From assembly GCA_905331475.1 (NCBI GenBank), contig CAJNYU010003308.1, positions 30,394 to 94,393 of the forward strand: a DNA stretch of 64,000 nt, read 5' to 3'. This stretch comes from Rotaria socialis. Lineage: Eukaryota; Rotifera; Eurotatoria; Philodinida; Philodinidae. Positions within the stretch are counted from its first letter, which is position 1, and the number at the start of each line of letters is the position of its first letter. A program made the translations under genes and the position numbers. Below are positions 35,627 through 47,983 of the stretch, piece by piece. The notes beneath the pieces were generated by a model that had not been told where the DNA came from, searched no databases, and saw only the letters and a list, made by a program, of their open reading frames with translations.

Positions 35627-38452
35627 ATGATAGTCAAAGTAGCTCATTTAATTGCTATTCAAGAGGATTCGATTCGTGATAAGCTTACATCGAATAATAT
35701 TCATGCTATGTTTACGGACTTTCTCGCTGGATTGGAACGAATGGAAAAAAGTGGTATGACAACAAACATGTTTTTGGATGCTGTGGAAGACGTTGTTCAT
35801 GCTGTGCTATTAATTGTACCTCATAAATTACTTGATATCAAAGTTGTTACTCATCCACTTTTACATCTTATTCGTCAAATGTTAATTACACTTATAGATA
35901 ATCACTGTACATCACGTTTATCCTTAAACATTCAAGAGAGAAATATACTTCTCAATATAAGCATTATTTTTGTTCGTGCAGCTGAACAAGCAACTGTAAT
36001 CAATACGGAAAAAGATAAAAAAGCAAAGAAAGATTTATTAACAATAAAAGAATTTTCATATCATGCACGCGAGCTATTAGATTTCGCTGCTTTAAATGAC
36101 ATCGCTCCCGCAGATGATTGTAGTGTATGTTCATTGAGTATATTAACTTTAAAATTATTAACCGGACATCCATTCTTTTACATTACCGAGCAACATCAAA
36201 AGCTCATTCATTATTGTAAGTTTTCTACGAGTTCATCGATATCAATAAAGTATCGATAATGAGCGTATTTTGTTTTTCTTCTGTCATTTAGTGGTAATGG
36301 ATTGGCTTGACTCGTATGATTTTACACAAGCAGTACATCGGCTAGAACATGGTGAAAAAATTGCAGACATCGAAGTGACTATTCTTTTTACATGCTGGGA
36401 ATATATTTGTTCATCATTTTTGATCAAACAAGATTGTTCGGCAAGTATCACTTCAATCGATCTTATTCAGGATATTTGTGATGAACTTTTAACACGATTA
36501 GAATATGCTCTTGATCAACCACCACCTATCGCGCCTAAGGCATTGGCTCATATTTTCAAACGTTGCCAACAATTGCTCACAGTTCACAATCTTTCTTCTT
36601 TTGATAAACATGCACAAAATATTATTGATCGTTTAACTAGAATGCTAAGAAATCCTTTACCAACAAATGCCGACGATGAAGCATTGATCAGCGTTGCCTT
36701 GAAATCATTTTATAATTTATCACAAAACTATGACGTTCGTACTATAATGAGAGGTCGTCGTTTAACACCTCTATTCCATAAATATGAAACTACTCAGGTA
36801 GGCGAAAAACAAAAATTAGCATTAGCTATTCTTGCAGAAATTATGAACGAACAAGAAATTAACAATAATCCAAGTGAAATAACAAATTTCTTCCTCAATC
36901 AACTCAAACAACTGAATCCAAATGAATACAATTCAAATCTTGATAATACATTGTCCAGTCTTGATGGTAAGGAGAAGTAAAATAAATTGTTCGATTCTTC
37001 AGTGTACTTTTTTATTTAAAAGAATTTTTTCATGTTTCAACTGTGTCACTATTTGCTCATTTGTAGTCTTGATGCAATATGAACAGATAAAAACAAAATT
37101 CATTGAACTCGGTGGTTTTGAAAGACTGACTTCTTTTGTTCGTGATGGTAATCCAGAGATGCAATCAGATAAACAACTCGAAGATGCAATCAGAATCCTT
37201 CGATCTTGTACATTCAATAATCATGAAGCATCCAATGTATTGAAACAAGACGAAAAACTCATGGTGCGTGTTAATGATTTGCTGGAGAAATCAAAAGAAA
37301 ACGAAAATGTAACATTACAAAAGGTAGCGGAAGGTTTCATGTGGAAAGTAGAAAAAGAAGAGAGGTTCATAGAAGAGCGAGCCGCTCAAGCTGAAAAGAA
37401 AAAACAAGAAAAACAAAGAAAAGCTGAAGAAAGAGGTGTTCAACAACGAGAAGCGGAAGAACAAACCGAAGAGGAAGAGAAAGAAGAAGAAGAAGAAAAA
37501 TATGATCTCATGATATCTTATTGTTGGGCTGAAAGCGAACTAGCACATCGTATCTGCAGTCATCTCACAGAAAAACTTGGTTATAAGGTTTGGATTGATA
37601 TCGAACAAATGCATGGATCGACAATCGAAGCAATGGTATTTAAATTATTAATTATAGTTATGAACAAAAGATGTTTATATCTGCCTTTTGTTTTGTAGGC
37701 AAATGCAGTCGATGGGGCTGAGTTTATTCTCATGTGTATGTCAGAGTCATACAAACGCAGTGCAAATTGTAAATCAGAAGCCGAATATGCATTCAATCGT
37801 AAAAAACATATAATTCCGATTAAGATGGTAAAAGAATATGCACCTGATGGATGGCTAGGTTTTATATTAGGCACAAGAATGTATATTAATTTTGCAACTC
37901 ATGAATTCGAGACGGCAATCGAGTTGCTCGATAATGAAATACAGTTGCAGAAGAAAAAACGGAAAGAACTTGAAGAAAATGTCAAGTAAGAGAGAATATT
38001 TAGAATTTTCGTGCCCATGCTAAATCAAGAATTATTTTAGAACGGAGAAGAAGATTACAGTTGATAGCGACAATATTATAGATGAAGAAAAAGATGTTCA
38101 GAATAATCACGATCAAACAGAAGAATCATTCGATTGTAAACATATTCTGAATTGGAATGAGGATGCTGTACAAGATTTTCTCGCGAAAAATAAACTCACG
38201 GATTTATTACCGATTTGTAATGGAATGAACGGCAATGAACTTTGTAAATTATATGGTATGTGCAAAAGCAGTCCAGTAGGGATGTATCGTTCATTGAAAT
38301 CTGAACTGCTCAGAATTCACAAACTTGTTTTACCAATATCTTCTTATCTTCATTATATGAGTCGTCTAGCTGATATTGATGTTGATTATTTGTCGTTAGA
38401 TGAATGCACTTACAGCAATGCTTCAGAACAAGATGTAACGGATATTGAATAA
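35627..38452 (+). CDS. ARM-TIR-SAM protein, gene A
   Basis: Five exons (35627-36215, 36292-36966, 37067-37635, 37699-37985, 38041-38452) give 843 residues with consistent phases. Residues 1 to about 500 are all-helical repeats; the last, in exon 3 (GGFERLTSFVRDG to LMVRVNDLL), looks like ARM/HEAT. A charged Glu/Lys-rich coiled linker follows. The TIR domain (about 566-700) has YDLMISYCWAE, GYKVWIDIEQMHGS, and CKSEAEYA, whose Glu 638 is the candidate NADase glutamate as in SARM1-type TIRs. The C-terminal SAM domain (about 743-805) has WNEDAVQDFLAKNKL and MYRSLKSEL. Family knowledge: TIR domains with this Glu can cleave NAD+, SAM domains oligomerise, and ARM repeats can inhibit. Here TIR precedes SAM, unlike SARM1 (ARM-SAM-SAM-TIR). 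Start uncertain: 35627 is the first in-frame ATG. Tandem with B and C. Confidence 0.85.
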
Positions 38453-39394
38453 TAAAATTTTTCTTGTACTTTCTTCCGAACAATTATGAAGTTTTGTTAC
38501 ATACTTAATACATATTATTGCATTTTATTTGTTTTCTTCGGTTCAGTAATGAATAAATTTATTCATGTAAACAAAACAACTAGCTATTGCGCCTGGTCAT
38601 ATGAAATGGCCCTTTGAAAAAATCTCGAATAAAATTTCCACAATTCACGTTGGAAAATTTGTCACGCATTTGTTGAATGCACGCATAAATAGAACAATGC
38701 AGTGCAAACGAGGTTTAAACGCGATTTCATATTTGCGGTCTACACCCTAGAGAATGTCTGACTCACGATTATTTCACAGTTCGTACAAAAGGAACCATGA
38801 CAAACTATATTGATGAATCAGTAAAGATTACTTCATAGCCGCCATAATTTATTGGTACAAAAAGTAAATCTGTTTGTCGAATTTCAAAATACAACAAAGA
38901 TTTAACAGAAGAATCAAGAAAAAAAGAAAACTATTATTTTTTCTTTTTCTTAAATATGAGTTAGCATATGGATGCGATGCTCGTTAACGTTTGATTGCAA
39001 TCAAAACATATATGATACGTAAATAAACCTCGACAAGTTCACCTTGGCAATTTTCCTTTTCGTTCGGATAAGTCATGCACTAGTGATAATAGACCTCGAG
39101 CGCAAAAAAAACGTACAAAGCCATCATCATATCATCGAAAAAAAACCGCGTGTGAACATAAAAACGCAATCAGAATAACCGGATAATATTTTTTTTTCTT
39201 TCTCCAATCGTAGTAGCTTCTTCTTCAAATGCAATAGCATTGCGGGAACACGATCAAAATTACACGAGAAAAGTAGATCTTTATCAGGTATATTTAACCT
39301 AACGAGCAATGCTTGACTGTTATATGCGTTATTATGAAATTTTCAGTGTAGGCTTTTTATAAAAGTGAAACCACTGACCTAGACGGTCTTGATC
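38453..39394. other. Spacer between TIR-cluster genes A and B
   Basis: About 0.94 kb, AT-rich, with no gene. It should include the 3' end of A and the promoter of B; the spacers A-B and B-C are not obviously similar. Confidence 0.4.
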
Positions 39395-41172
39395 ATGTCT
39401 ACTGAAGATGATCCTGCATTGCCATCACCGATGTTTAACTTTGAATGTTACTTATCAACGATTGAGAAAAATTCTACGGTAGACAATTTTTCACCAAATC
39501 ATATTTGTACGATATTTGATGATTTTCTTATTGAATTTGAACGAATCGAACAAAGTGGTGAAGTCACAATACAAATATTCTTAGATGCTGTAGAAGAAAT
39601 AGCAAATGTCGTTCTCTCAATAGAATCCCATAGACTACTTGATCCACAAGTTCGTGTTCATCCACTAATACGTTTTCTACATCAAATGCTTATTGATCTG
39701 TTAGCTAATTTGCGGGCGTCCGCCATGCATTTGAGTATTAAAGAAACATACATATTTCTCAAGGTAACAATCGTTTTTATTCATGCTGCTGAGCAAGCGA
39801 CTATAGTTAGCGTTGATCAAGATGAAAAACTAAAGAGACATTTATTTGCAATGAATGAATTAGTGTTGAAAATACACGAACAAGTAGATTATGCGGTTAT
39901 CAGTCATACATTTCCCACTGATGGTCCTAATATAAGCTCATTGGGTTTATTGACTTTTAAACTCTTGGCCGGACATCCATTTTATTATCCTATGGAACAA
40001 TTTCAACCGATGATTCACTACTGTAAGCTTTGTAAAGAAGTCATTAATATCATTGATTTATCTATAATGAAAGCATGTTTTTTTTAATGTCATTTAGTGA
40101 TGATGGATTGGCTTGATTCATATGATTGTATACAAGCAGTACGTCGACTAGAACATGGTGAAGAACTGACCAATATCGAATTTTCTGTTCTTTTAACTTG
40201 TTGGGAATATATTTGTTCGAAATCTCTAATTAAACAAGATTTTTCGACACGAATCACTTCAATTGATCTTATTGATAAGATTTGTGATGAACTTCTGATA
40301 CGAGTAGAACATATTCTTGAACACGCACAAGTCTTGGCGCCTGAAGTACTATCACATATTCTAGAGCGATGTCAACAACAGCTCAACGTTCATAATCTTC
40401 CTTCTTTCGATACCCATGCACTAACTATTATTCATCATTTAACGAACATGTTAAAGAATCCCTTATCAACTACTACTGACAACGAAGCCTTGATTTTCGT
40501 TGCCTTACAAGCTTTTCGAAGTTTCTCGAGAAATCCTGCGTTTCTGGCCATTATGAAAAGGTGTTCCTTAACAACTGTCTTCAATGCATACGCATCTAGT
40601 TCGTCGAGTCATATTAAAAAATCGGCAGCAGATATTCTTACGAAAATTACCGATGAACACGAGTCCCATGAATTCGGTAGAGCAATGAAATCACTTGATA
40701 ACGAAATCGAATTACAAAACAAAAAATTGAAACAATCTGAAGAAATCGTTAAGTACGAGACGATAATTTCATTTTTCGTTCGTATCATATATGAAAAGCT
40801 ATTTTTTTTTTGTTTAGAATGAAAGCAGTTAAATCTAAAAGTAAACCAAAAATGAACGATGGCATGGAGAAGATTACCAAGTGGGACGAACAAAAAGTTC
40901 GTGACTTTTTAATTCAACAGAACCTTGTTGTAATGATATCAATTTGCGATGGAATCAATGGCGAAGAATTATATAATCTGTATCATATGTGTAAGACGAA
41001 TTCTGCATTAATGTATCGTTCATTGAAATCTGAACTTTCAAAAGTTCATCATGGAGTTTTATCAATATCTTCATATCTTCATTTTGTGAGTCGACTAGCT
41101 ACTGTCTGTGATGATGACGATGTTTTGGTATATACAAACGTTTATAACAGAGATTTGCTTGAAAATTTTTAA
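39395..41172 (+). CDS. ARM-SAM paralogue lacking the TIR, gene B
   Basis: Three exons (39395-40022, 40098-40752, 40818-41172) give 545 residues with consistent phases and no stop. Exon 1 and most of exon 2 align with A and C (for example MMDWLDSYDCIQAVRRLEHG). Exon 2 then jumps, after ILTKITDEHES, to HEFGRAMKSLDNEIELQNKK. That segment corresponds to the end of exon 4 in A (HEFETAIELLDNEIQLQKKK) and C. So the last helical repeat, the linker and nearly all of the TIR are missing, while the C-terminal SAM domain (WDEQKVRDFLIQQNL, MYRSLKSELS) is intact and its splice phase is kept. It would make a catalytically dead adaptor that can still pair through SAM with A or C. Whether it is expressed is unknown. 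Confidence 0.8.
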
Positions 41173-42358
41173 AATTTCGTATTGATTAATATGCAAATTG
41201 TTTTAGAACAATGATACATGTTTGTTGCGCTGTTCTTATGAGCGTTTATATTTTGCTTTTTCGATTGTAGTAAATGATAAATTTTTTGATATAGTTCAAT
41301 TTCAAATAAATCTTGAAAATTATCATCAAACTTTTGCGATCAAGAAGATTTAAAAATTGTTTCCTCTGAATAATCCGACGATAGGCCCTAGATTAATATA
41401 CATTCTTGGTATATCCATGTAAGACTACATAATCGTCTGAGACAACGTAGCCTATGAAATAAATAAAAGGTTTACATGTGAATGGAGAAATTCACTGAAT
41501 TGTCAATAACTAATAATCATTAAAATAAATAAACATATGAAATATGTGATTGTAAGCAGTATATATGTTTGTTTGTGATTGCATGTGCATTAAATAAAAT
41601 GAGTAACACATTAGCAATCCTTCTTACTGATGCATAGAAAAACAAAGCTAGCGTTTTCATTTTCGCCCGTCTGGTCAAGACGCGTTTCAAGGTATTTTAT
41701 CAGTAGATACAGTCGCTATAAGCCACCTGATACAAGTCCATCGATAAAAAAAATGGCTTATTTCCTAATAAATATATTTTCGATGCAGATGAAGAGAAAT
41801 AGATAAAATTACGAAATTGAAAATGAAAAAAATATTTTGCTGATAGATATCTTGACATGTTGTAGATATAATCAATGCCCACCCTCGCAGTCATACTTGA
41901 TAATTTGTATTCGATTGTGCAGGATTTGGCATTGCAAATGTTTTTTCTTCCTCTCAATTTTTATGTATTATTTATGATAAATGAAAATCGCAATCATGTA
42001 TAAAGACATCAGTATACAATCGAAACAAAAAAATCCATATAGAAAAGCAACATGTACCCAAATATTTATTTTGTAGATTATAAATCGACTTTTTTTTCTT
42101 AATGAAAAGAAAGCTATATTATCACTGACAATTGACAAACCTCACAGAAAAAAATACGATAAAAAGGGTGTAAAAAGCTAAGAATCGACGAGGGCACGTT
42201 TCACTTCACTAAGCACACCAATGTTTCTCAATTATTTCAAACAAAACATACTTATGTTGTCATTTCGCCATTAATATCGATAGATGTTTATAGCTACACA
42301 ATTTGTTTTTCATTATAGTATTATAACAGTAATAATTCCTCGTTAGATTATCATCATC
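41173..42358. other. Spacer between TIR-cluster genes B and C
   Basis: About 1.2 kb, AT-rich, no gene seen. Confidence 0.4.
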
Positions 42359-45169
42359 ATGGCAACACAAAATGACGAAATACATGTGCCTCCAATCATG
42401 GTCAATCAATCTCACTTGCACGCAATTACAGAAGATTCACTTGTTGATACTCTTACTGCAGATGATATTTGCAAAATGTTCGATGAATTTCTCACCGAAT
42501 TTGAACATATGGAAAAAAGTGGTGCAGCAACAACACAAGTGTTCTTAGATGCCGTGGAAGAGATCACAAATGCTGTTCTATCAGTCCTACCATATAAATT
42601 ACTCGATCCCAAAGTTCTTTCTCATCAAATGGTGCGTTTTCTACATCAAATGTTAATTGATTTATTAGAAAACTGGCAAGCAACAGATATGCGTCTTAAC
42701 ATACAAGAATCGGATATATTTCTGAAGATTATACTCGTTTTCGTCCGTGCAATCGACCACCCGTTTGTAACGAATCCTGATGAAGATCGAAAGCAAATAA
42801 CGAAAATATTGGAAACAAAAATAGTTCTGAATTTAGTACGCGAGCAAATTGTCGACAGTAATATCAATAAAAGTGGCATGAATGATGACCCTAATCTATG
42901 TGCATTGGGTTTGCTGACAATAAGGTTGTTAAGAGGTTGTCAGTTCTACTACAGCAACGATCGAAATATATATCTGAACGATATACGTGAGTTTCTGTAT
43001 AACTTTTTTACACGTACCCCATCATCACACAATTCATGTTTGACTGTTATTTAGTAATCTTCAATTGCCTTGATTCATATGATTATGTTCAAGCATTACG
43101 ACAATTACAAAATGGCCAATCACTGAATGATATCGAACGTTTTCTTTTGTACACTTGCTGGGAACATATACCATTTAGCTCGAAAAACTCGACAACCACA
43201 GCATATTCAACAGCTTTCATTGATCAATTTTATGACGATGCTTTAGCACGCTTTGAACTCACTCTTGATCAAGAACCATCTATGAATTCGAATGCACTTA
43301 CTTATATTTTCGAACGATGTCAACAACTTCTCAGCATTCAAAATCTCCCTTCTTTTGATAAACATGCAAATAATATCCTTGATCGTTTAACCAAAGCGCT
43401 AGAAACTCCTGCAACAACAAATCCTGATGGTGATAATGAAAGAAATACTGTTTTCTTTCAAGCTCTTTTGAACTTATCGAAAAATGTTGATATTCGTACA
43501 ATTATGAAAAAACGCCAATTAACATCTCTTTTCAACAAATACGCATCTACTGAAGGTGGAGAGCAACAAAAACTAGCTTTATCAATTCTAGCAGAAATTA
43601 TGGATGAAAGCGAAATTAACGACAATCCAACGGAAATGGTAAAAATCTTCATCGATCAACTTAAAGAACTTGATCCAAACAAATATAATCCTGATCTTGA
43701 TAATACATTATCAAGCCTCAATGGTATGCCATGAATTCAGTATTCGAAGTGGTTGTTGATTTTTTGTCGCATTCTTTTAAGAATATTACTGTTTAAAAGT
43801 GTTTCGTTTCTTACTTTCTAGCCATGATACAACACGAGGAATTTAAAAATGAATTTATTCGACAAGGCGGTCTTGAAAAATTAATGGCTTTTGTTCGCGA
43901 TGGTGATCCAGAGATACAATCTGATAAACAACTCGAAGATGCGATCAAAATTCTTTGGTCTTGTACATTCAACAATCCTGAAGCTGTAAACACAATAAAA
44001 CAAGACGAAAAGCTTATGACTCGTGTCGCTGATTTGCTCGAGAAATCCAAGGGAAACGAAAATACAACATTAGAAAAAGCAGCAGAAGGTCTCATCTGGA
44101 AAGTAGAAAAAGAAGAAAAGTTCATAGAAGAACGAGCTGCTCAAGCTGAAAAGAAAAAACAAGAAAAAAAACGAAAAGCTCAAGAAGCAGGCGTTGCAGA
44201 AGAAGACGAGGAAGAGGAAGAAGAACAGAAATATGATCTCATGATATCTTATTGTTGGGCTGAAAGCGAACTAGCACATCGTATCTTCGGTCATCTGAGT
44301 GAAAAACTTGGTTATAAAATTTGGATTGATATCGAACAAATGCATGGATCGACAATCGAAGCAATGGTATTTAAATTGTTAATTTTAGTTATGAACAAAA
44401 AAATGTTTATATCTGTCTTTTGCTTTGTAGGCAAATGCAGTCGATGGAGCTGAGTTTATTCTCATGTGTATGTCAGAGTCATACAAACGCAGTGCAAACT
44501 GTAAATCAGAAGCCGAATATGCATTCAATCGTAAAAAACATATAGTTCCAATAAAAATGAAACAAGAATATGTACCAGATGGATGGCTAGGTTTCATATT
44601 AGGTACACGATTGTACATTGATTTTGGAACTTATGAATTCGAAAAAGCAATGAAGCTACTGGATAGTGAGATACAATTACAGAAGAAAAAGCGTAAAGAA
44701 ACCAAAGAACTTGCGAAGTAAGAGAAATTTGTTAGAATTGGTGTGTGTATGATATTTGGGTAATTATTTTAGAATAGAAAGAGCTGCTGCTGTTGGTACG
44801 TCTTGTGATGAAAAAAATGATGAAGAGAAGAAAGAAGTTGCTGGTGTTAAAAGTTCACTGAAGATGAAATCTAACAAAGGAGATATTTCTGATTGGAGCG
44901 AAGAGAAAGTTCAGGACTTTTTAATGAAACATAAACTTAGAACAATGATACCACTGTGTAATGGAATAAATGGTGAAGAGTTATATGATCTTTACTCGAT
45001 GTGTAAAGCTAATTCGTCGGCTATGTATCGTTCATTAAGATCCGAACTTCTACATGGTCATAGTAGAATATTACCAATCGCTACTTATTTACGATTTATG
45101 AGCGTTATGCGTAGTGTTTGCGATGATATGTTGCTAGCTAGTAGAGAGACAATCGCTGAATCAGATTGA
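42359..45169 (+). CDS. ARM-TIR-SAM protein, gene C
   Basis: Five exons (42359-42986, 43055-43723, 43822-44366, 44431-44717, 44773-45169) give 841 residues with consistent phases. The architecture and intron positions match gene A. N-terminal helical repeats (EDSLVDTLTADDICKMFDEF, CLDSYDYVQALRQLQNGQ) lead into a last ARM-like repeat (GGLEKLMAFVRDG). A Glu/Lys-rich linker with runs of Glu follows. The TIR has YDLMISYCWAE, GYKIWIDIEQMHGS and CKSEAEYAFNRKK, which retains the candidate catalytic Glu. The SAM domain near the C-terminus has WSEEKVQDFLMKHKL and MYRSLRSEL. It differs from A mainly in the N-terminal half and the C-terminal tail, while the TIR block is almost identical. Expected role: NAD+-consuming or adaptor signalling protein in the cytosol (inference from family). 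Confidence 0.87.
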
Positions 45170-45453
45170 AGGACATCATGCATTAGTCAATTAATGAACT
45201 TATTAATGGATGAGTTTACTCATCCGCGTAACATTTTTTTGTCACGGATTTCTTTATTCACAATCATAGAAATGAAGATTTTTTAGTCGTAATATTTCAA
45301 TATATTTATTTCATTTTATGTAAGTATTACACAGAAGTTACATATGAATATGTTTACAATAACATAAAGTGGAGTTTGAAAAATTCAAGCAAATTTTACC
45401 TTGATTTAATACAACACACATTTAGAAAAACAAATGCACTGCTTATTTGCTCA

Positions 45454-45753
45454 CTAATGAGAAAATGTTGTGCGTAGACGTTTCACGCATTCATTTTGAT
45501 TTAGCTGTTCTTGATCGAAAATATCTGTGTTAACAGTTTTTCTTTTCGTAATTGATTGCAAATCATTGGCCAACATTGTGTCATTACTATCATCGTCGTT
45601 TACAACATCAACAGTAATATCGTTTTCTTCAGGTACCATAACTGTATGATTACTCTCATTTGTGTTATCAGGATTACGATTGCTACACATATGATCTAAT
45701 GCGTCTCGAAGACATACACTAACATCAGGTAGTACAGATAGATTTGTTCGAGC
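45454..45753 (-). CDS. Orphan terminal exon, unknown protein
   Basis: A minus-strand frame of 99 codons, opening at an acceptor (TAG just above 45753) and ending in TGA at 45454. It reads from ARTNLSVLPDV through an Asp/Asn/Ser-rich acidic stretch to KRKTVNTDIFDQEQLNQNE and VKRLRTTFSH. It has no recognisable domain. It lies just beyond the stop of the CCDC15-like gene, on the same strand. An intermediate segment (45838-45805) is bounded by splice-like sites but does not keep the phase, so I could not link this exon to anything upstream. It may be the 3' end of a separate gene or an alternative 3' exon. Confidence 0.45.
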   Translation of the reverse strand, partial: ARTNLSVLPDVSVCLRDALDHMCSNRNPDNTNESNHTVMVPEENDITVDVVNDDDSNDTMLANDLQSITKRKTVNTDIFDQEQLNQNECVKRLRTTFSH

Positions 45754-45956
45754 CTACTAATTAATAAAAATAATATTGGTTTTTCAATATGCATCAAAAC
45801 ATACCATGGGTGGAACTGATATTTCCAATTAACGTTATCTAAAATGAAAAAAAATGTAATATTTACCCGTGCTCGTTACTAACCACTATTATTCATCATT
45901 AATTATAATAGACAAAAAAAGAAAAAATAATGTCAAGGCAACAAAATAATGAGGTG

Positions 45957-47983
45957 TTAACTGGTGACTTGACATGATCCAAGTAAGCTGTGAAGTGATG
46001 TCGCAAAAGCTAAATAGAGAAATTAAAGATACGGTCATTTTGTTAGAATTGAAAAAATGACAGGTTTGATTACCGGCTGGATTTCGATAGAATGAACAAT
46101 TTTGTGAACATGCCATTGGATCAGCATCCCATATGCTTGAGTGACATGAACATAATGTTGGCACGCTAATGTTACGCTTTGAACATCGTTCTCTCAATGT
46201 TGTTTTTAATGCTCGAATGTACCTAAAATCACATTGAAACAGTTACGTAAACAACAGACGACAAGTTTACCTTGTAAAAAGATATTAACGTAGATTTCAA
46301 GATTAGAAAAAAAATATACAGTTGGATTTTTACTTATCATCTAGCATTGCATTTTTCATGTCTCCGCATCGATTACATTTAACAAACGTATATTTTTAAT
46401 AAGCTTCAGCTCAAGAAAGTATTTAATGAAATCATGAGATAGCGTTAGTAACGCGTTGATATGAGTAATTATTATTGCGAATGTAATATTTTTATAACCA
46501 CTGATACATAAAATTACATAAACGCTTGTTCTAGAGCTATACGTGTATACTCAAAAGGTGAACTTCTCATGTGACCGTGTGTCTTTCTTTCATCAATAAG
46601 AAAATTATGTGTGAAATACTTTTGCACGCTCATCTCTTTACTTGGACTAACTATCATCAAGAGAAAAATAAAACTATACGCTAGAATAAATATGGTTAAA
46701 TCGTAATATGAATCTTATTTCAAAAAGTAATATAACTAAATAAGTTAGTATACCGTTCAAGTTCTCGTCGTTTTTGTTCATGAACACGTTGTTGACGAAT
46801 ACGAGCTAATTGTTTTGGGTCAACGCTATTAACATCAACAATAGGTTGATCTAAAACAGTTCGATAGTAGAAATATGAATAAATAGTGAATTAGAAACAT
46901 TTTTACCTGATTTAGTATAAACCGCCGATACTTCACGTTGTGCTAAGGATTCTTCTTGATGTAAACGTTCAGCTTCTTTCAGTTCAACAAGACTAAATGA
47001 AAAAAAAACAAATGTTTGTTAATTCAAATGAGAATGATATTTTTATTCTAACCGTTGAATTTCTTTGTTTTGTTTATTTAAAAGTAAAGATTCTTTAACT
47101 TTTCGACGTTCGATAGTCATAAATAAAGCACGTGTTGCTTGAAGACGTTTTCGATTCTCAACATTTGTTAACCCATCGGTTAATGAATCTAGATTTTTAT
47201 TTTAAAAGTTTTCTAAAAAAACAAAATCTTTTGTTTTCTTTACCAGTAATTGCCTTTAGTGCAAATGATGAAAGGCGATTTTCACTCATTGATCGGCGAA
47301 GTGTATTATCTAAGGATACAACACAATGTTTCGTTGCTAATATTAACAAATTAAAAATTACCAGTTGCAGGTCGTTCTTCTTCTTCTTCATTATGTTCAA
47401 CCTATAGATAAAATCAAAAGAAAAGAGTAGATAAAATACGGTTGAATATTAGTTTACTTTTATTGGTGGTGCTGGATTAATCCATGTTCCAACAGTTTGT
47501 GTATCGTTAGTCAACGATATATCAATAGGTTGAGAAAGTTGTTTTGATGCTAAGCGTTGCTTACTTCGACGTACACGATTTGTCATTTCGACAGGATTAT
47601 TTAATGATGATGATTTTTCAAGAATCGGTGTTGAAGAGCGTTGTGATAAAACGACAACAGTATCAGCTGGTGTGACTGGTGGAGGTAAAGCAGTTGCTTC
47701 GATCTATTTCAAAGAAGAAAACTTTAAAAATATATGCAAAAGGTTGATCGTACAATTTTATTGGAGGTTTGTCGTTGAACATGTTCTTGTGCTTGCTTAT
47801 ACAGACGAAGTCGATGACGAACGAAAGCATCGAGTTGTTCAACACGCTGACGGCGCTCATCCATATGCCGTTCAACAAAAGCTGAATATTGTTCGGCATT
47901 ATGCTGAATGAGTATGAAGATAATTTAAATTATTAGAAATATAATTAAAAAACCCTTACCGCAGCATCATTTAAAGACATCAT
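45957..47983 (-). CDS. CCDC15: CCDC15-like coiled-coil protein
   Basis: Ten small exons (47983-47960, 47903-47754, 47703-47458, 47401-47362, 47309-47244, 47188-47053, 46992-46907, 46850-46754, 46222-46074, 46009-45957) give 348 residues with perfect phase agreement. The protein is highly charged and helical: RQRVEQLDAFVRHRLRLYKQ, a short VGTWINPAPP segment, then ERRKVKESLLLNKQNKEIQR and RIRQQRVHEQKRRELER coiled coil. The C-terminus has a Cys-rich motif, PTLCSCHSSIWDADPMACSQ, then NCSFYRNP and ATSLHSLLGSC. This combination resembles, from memory, the C-terminus of vertebrate CCDC15, a centriole-lumen/centrosome protein, though this copy is much shorter. The homology call is by eye and needs a search. 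No lesion seen. Confidence 0.6.

Noticed and set aside
36922-37698. Reading gene A exon 3 straight through from 36922
   Set aside because: The frame crosses an intron; paralogue C and the phases support splicing from 36966 to 37067.
39127-39309. Minus-strand 60-codon frame between genes A and B
   Set aside because: No support beyond being open; no motif, and the spacer is otherwise non-coding.
43811-44125. Minus-strand frame opposite exon 3 of gene C (also 36999-37217 opposite gene A)
   Set aside because: Shadow of the conserved coding exon; it recurs in both paralogues only because the sense strand is conserved.
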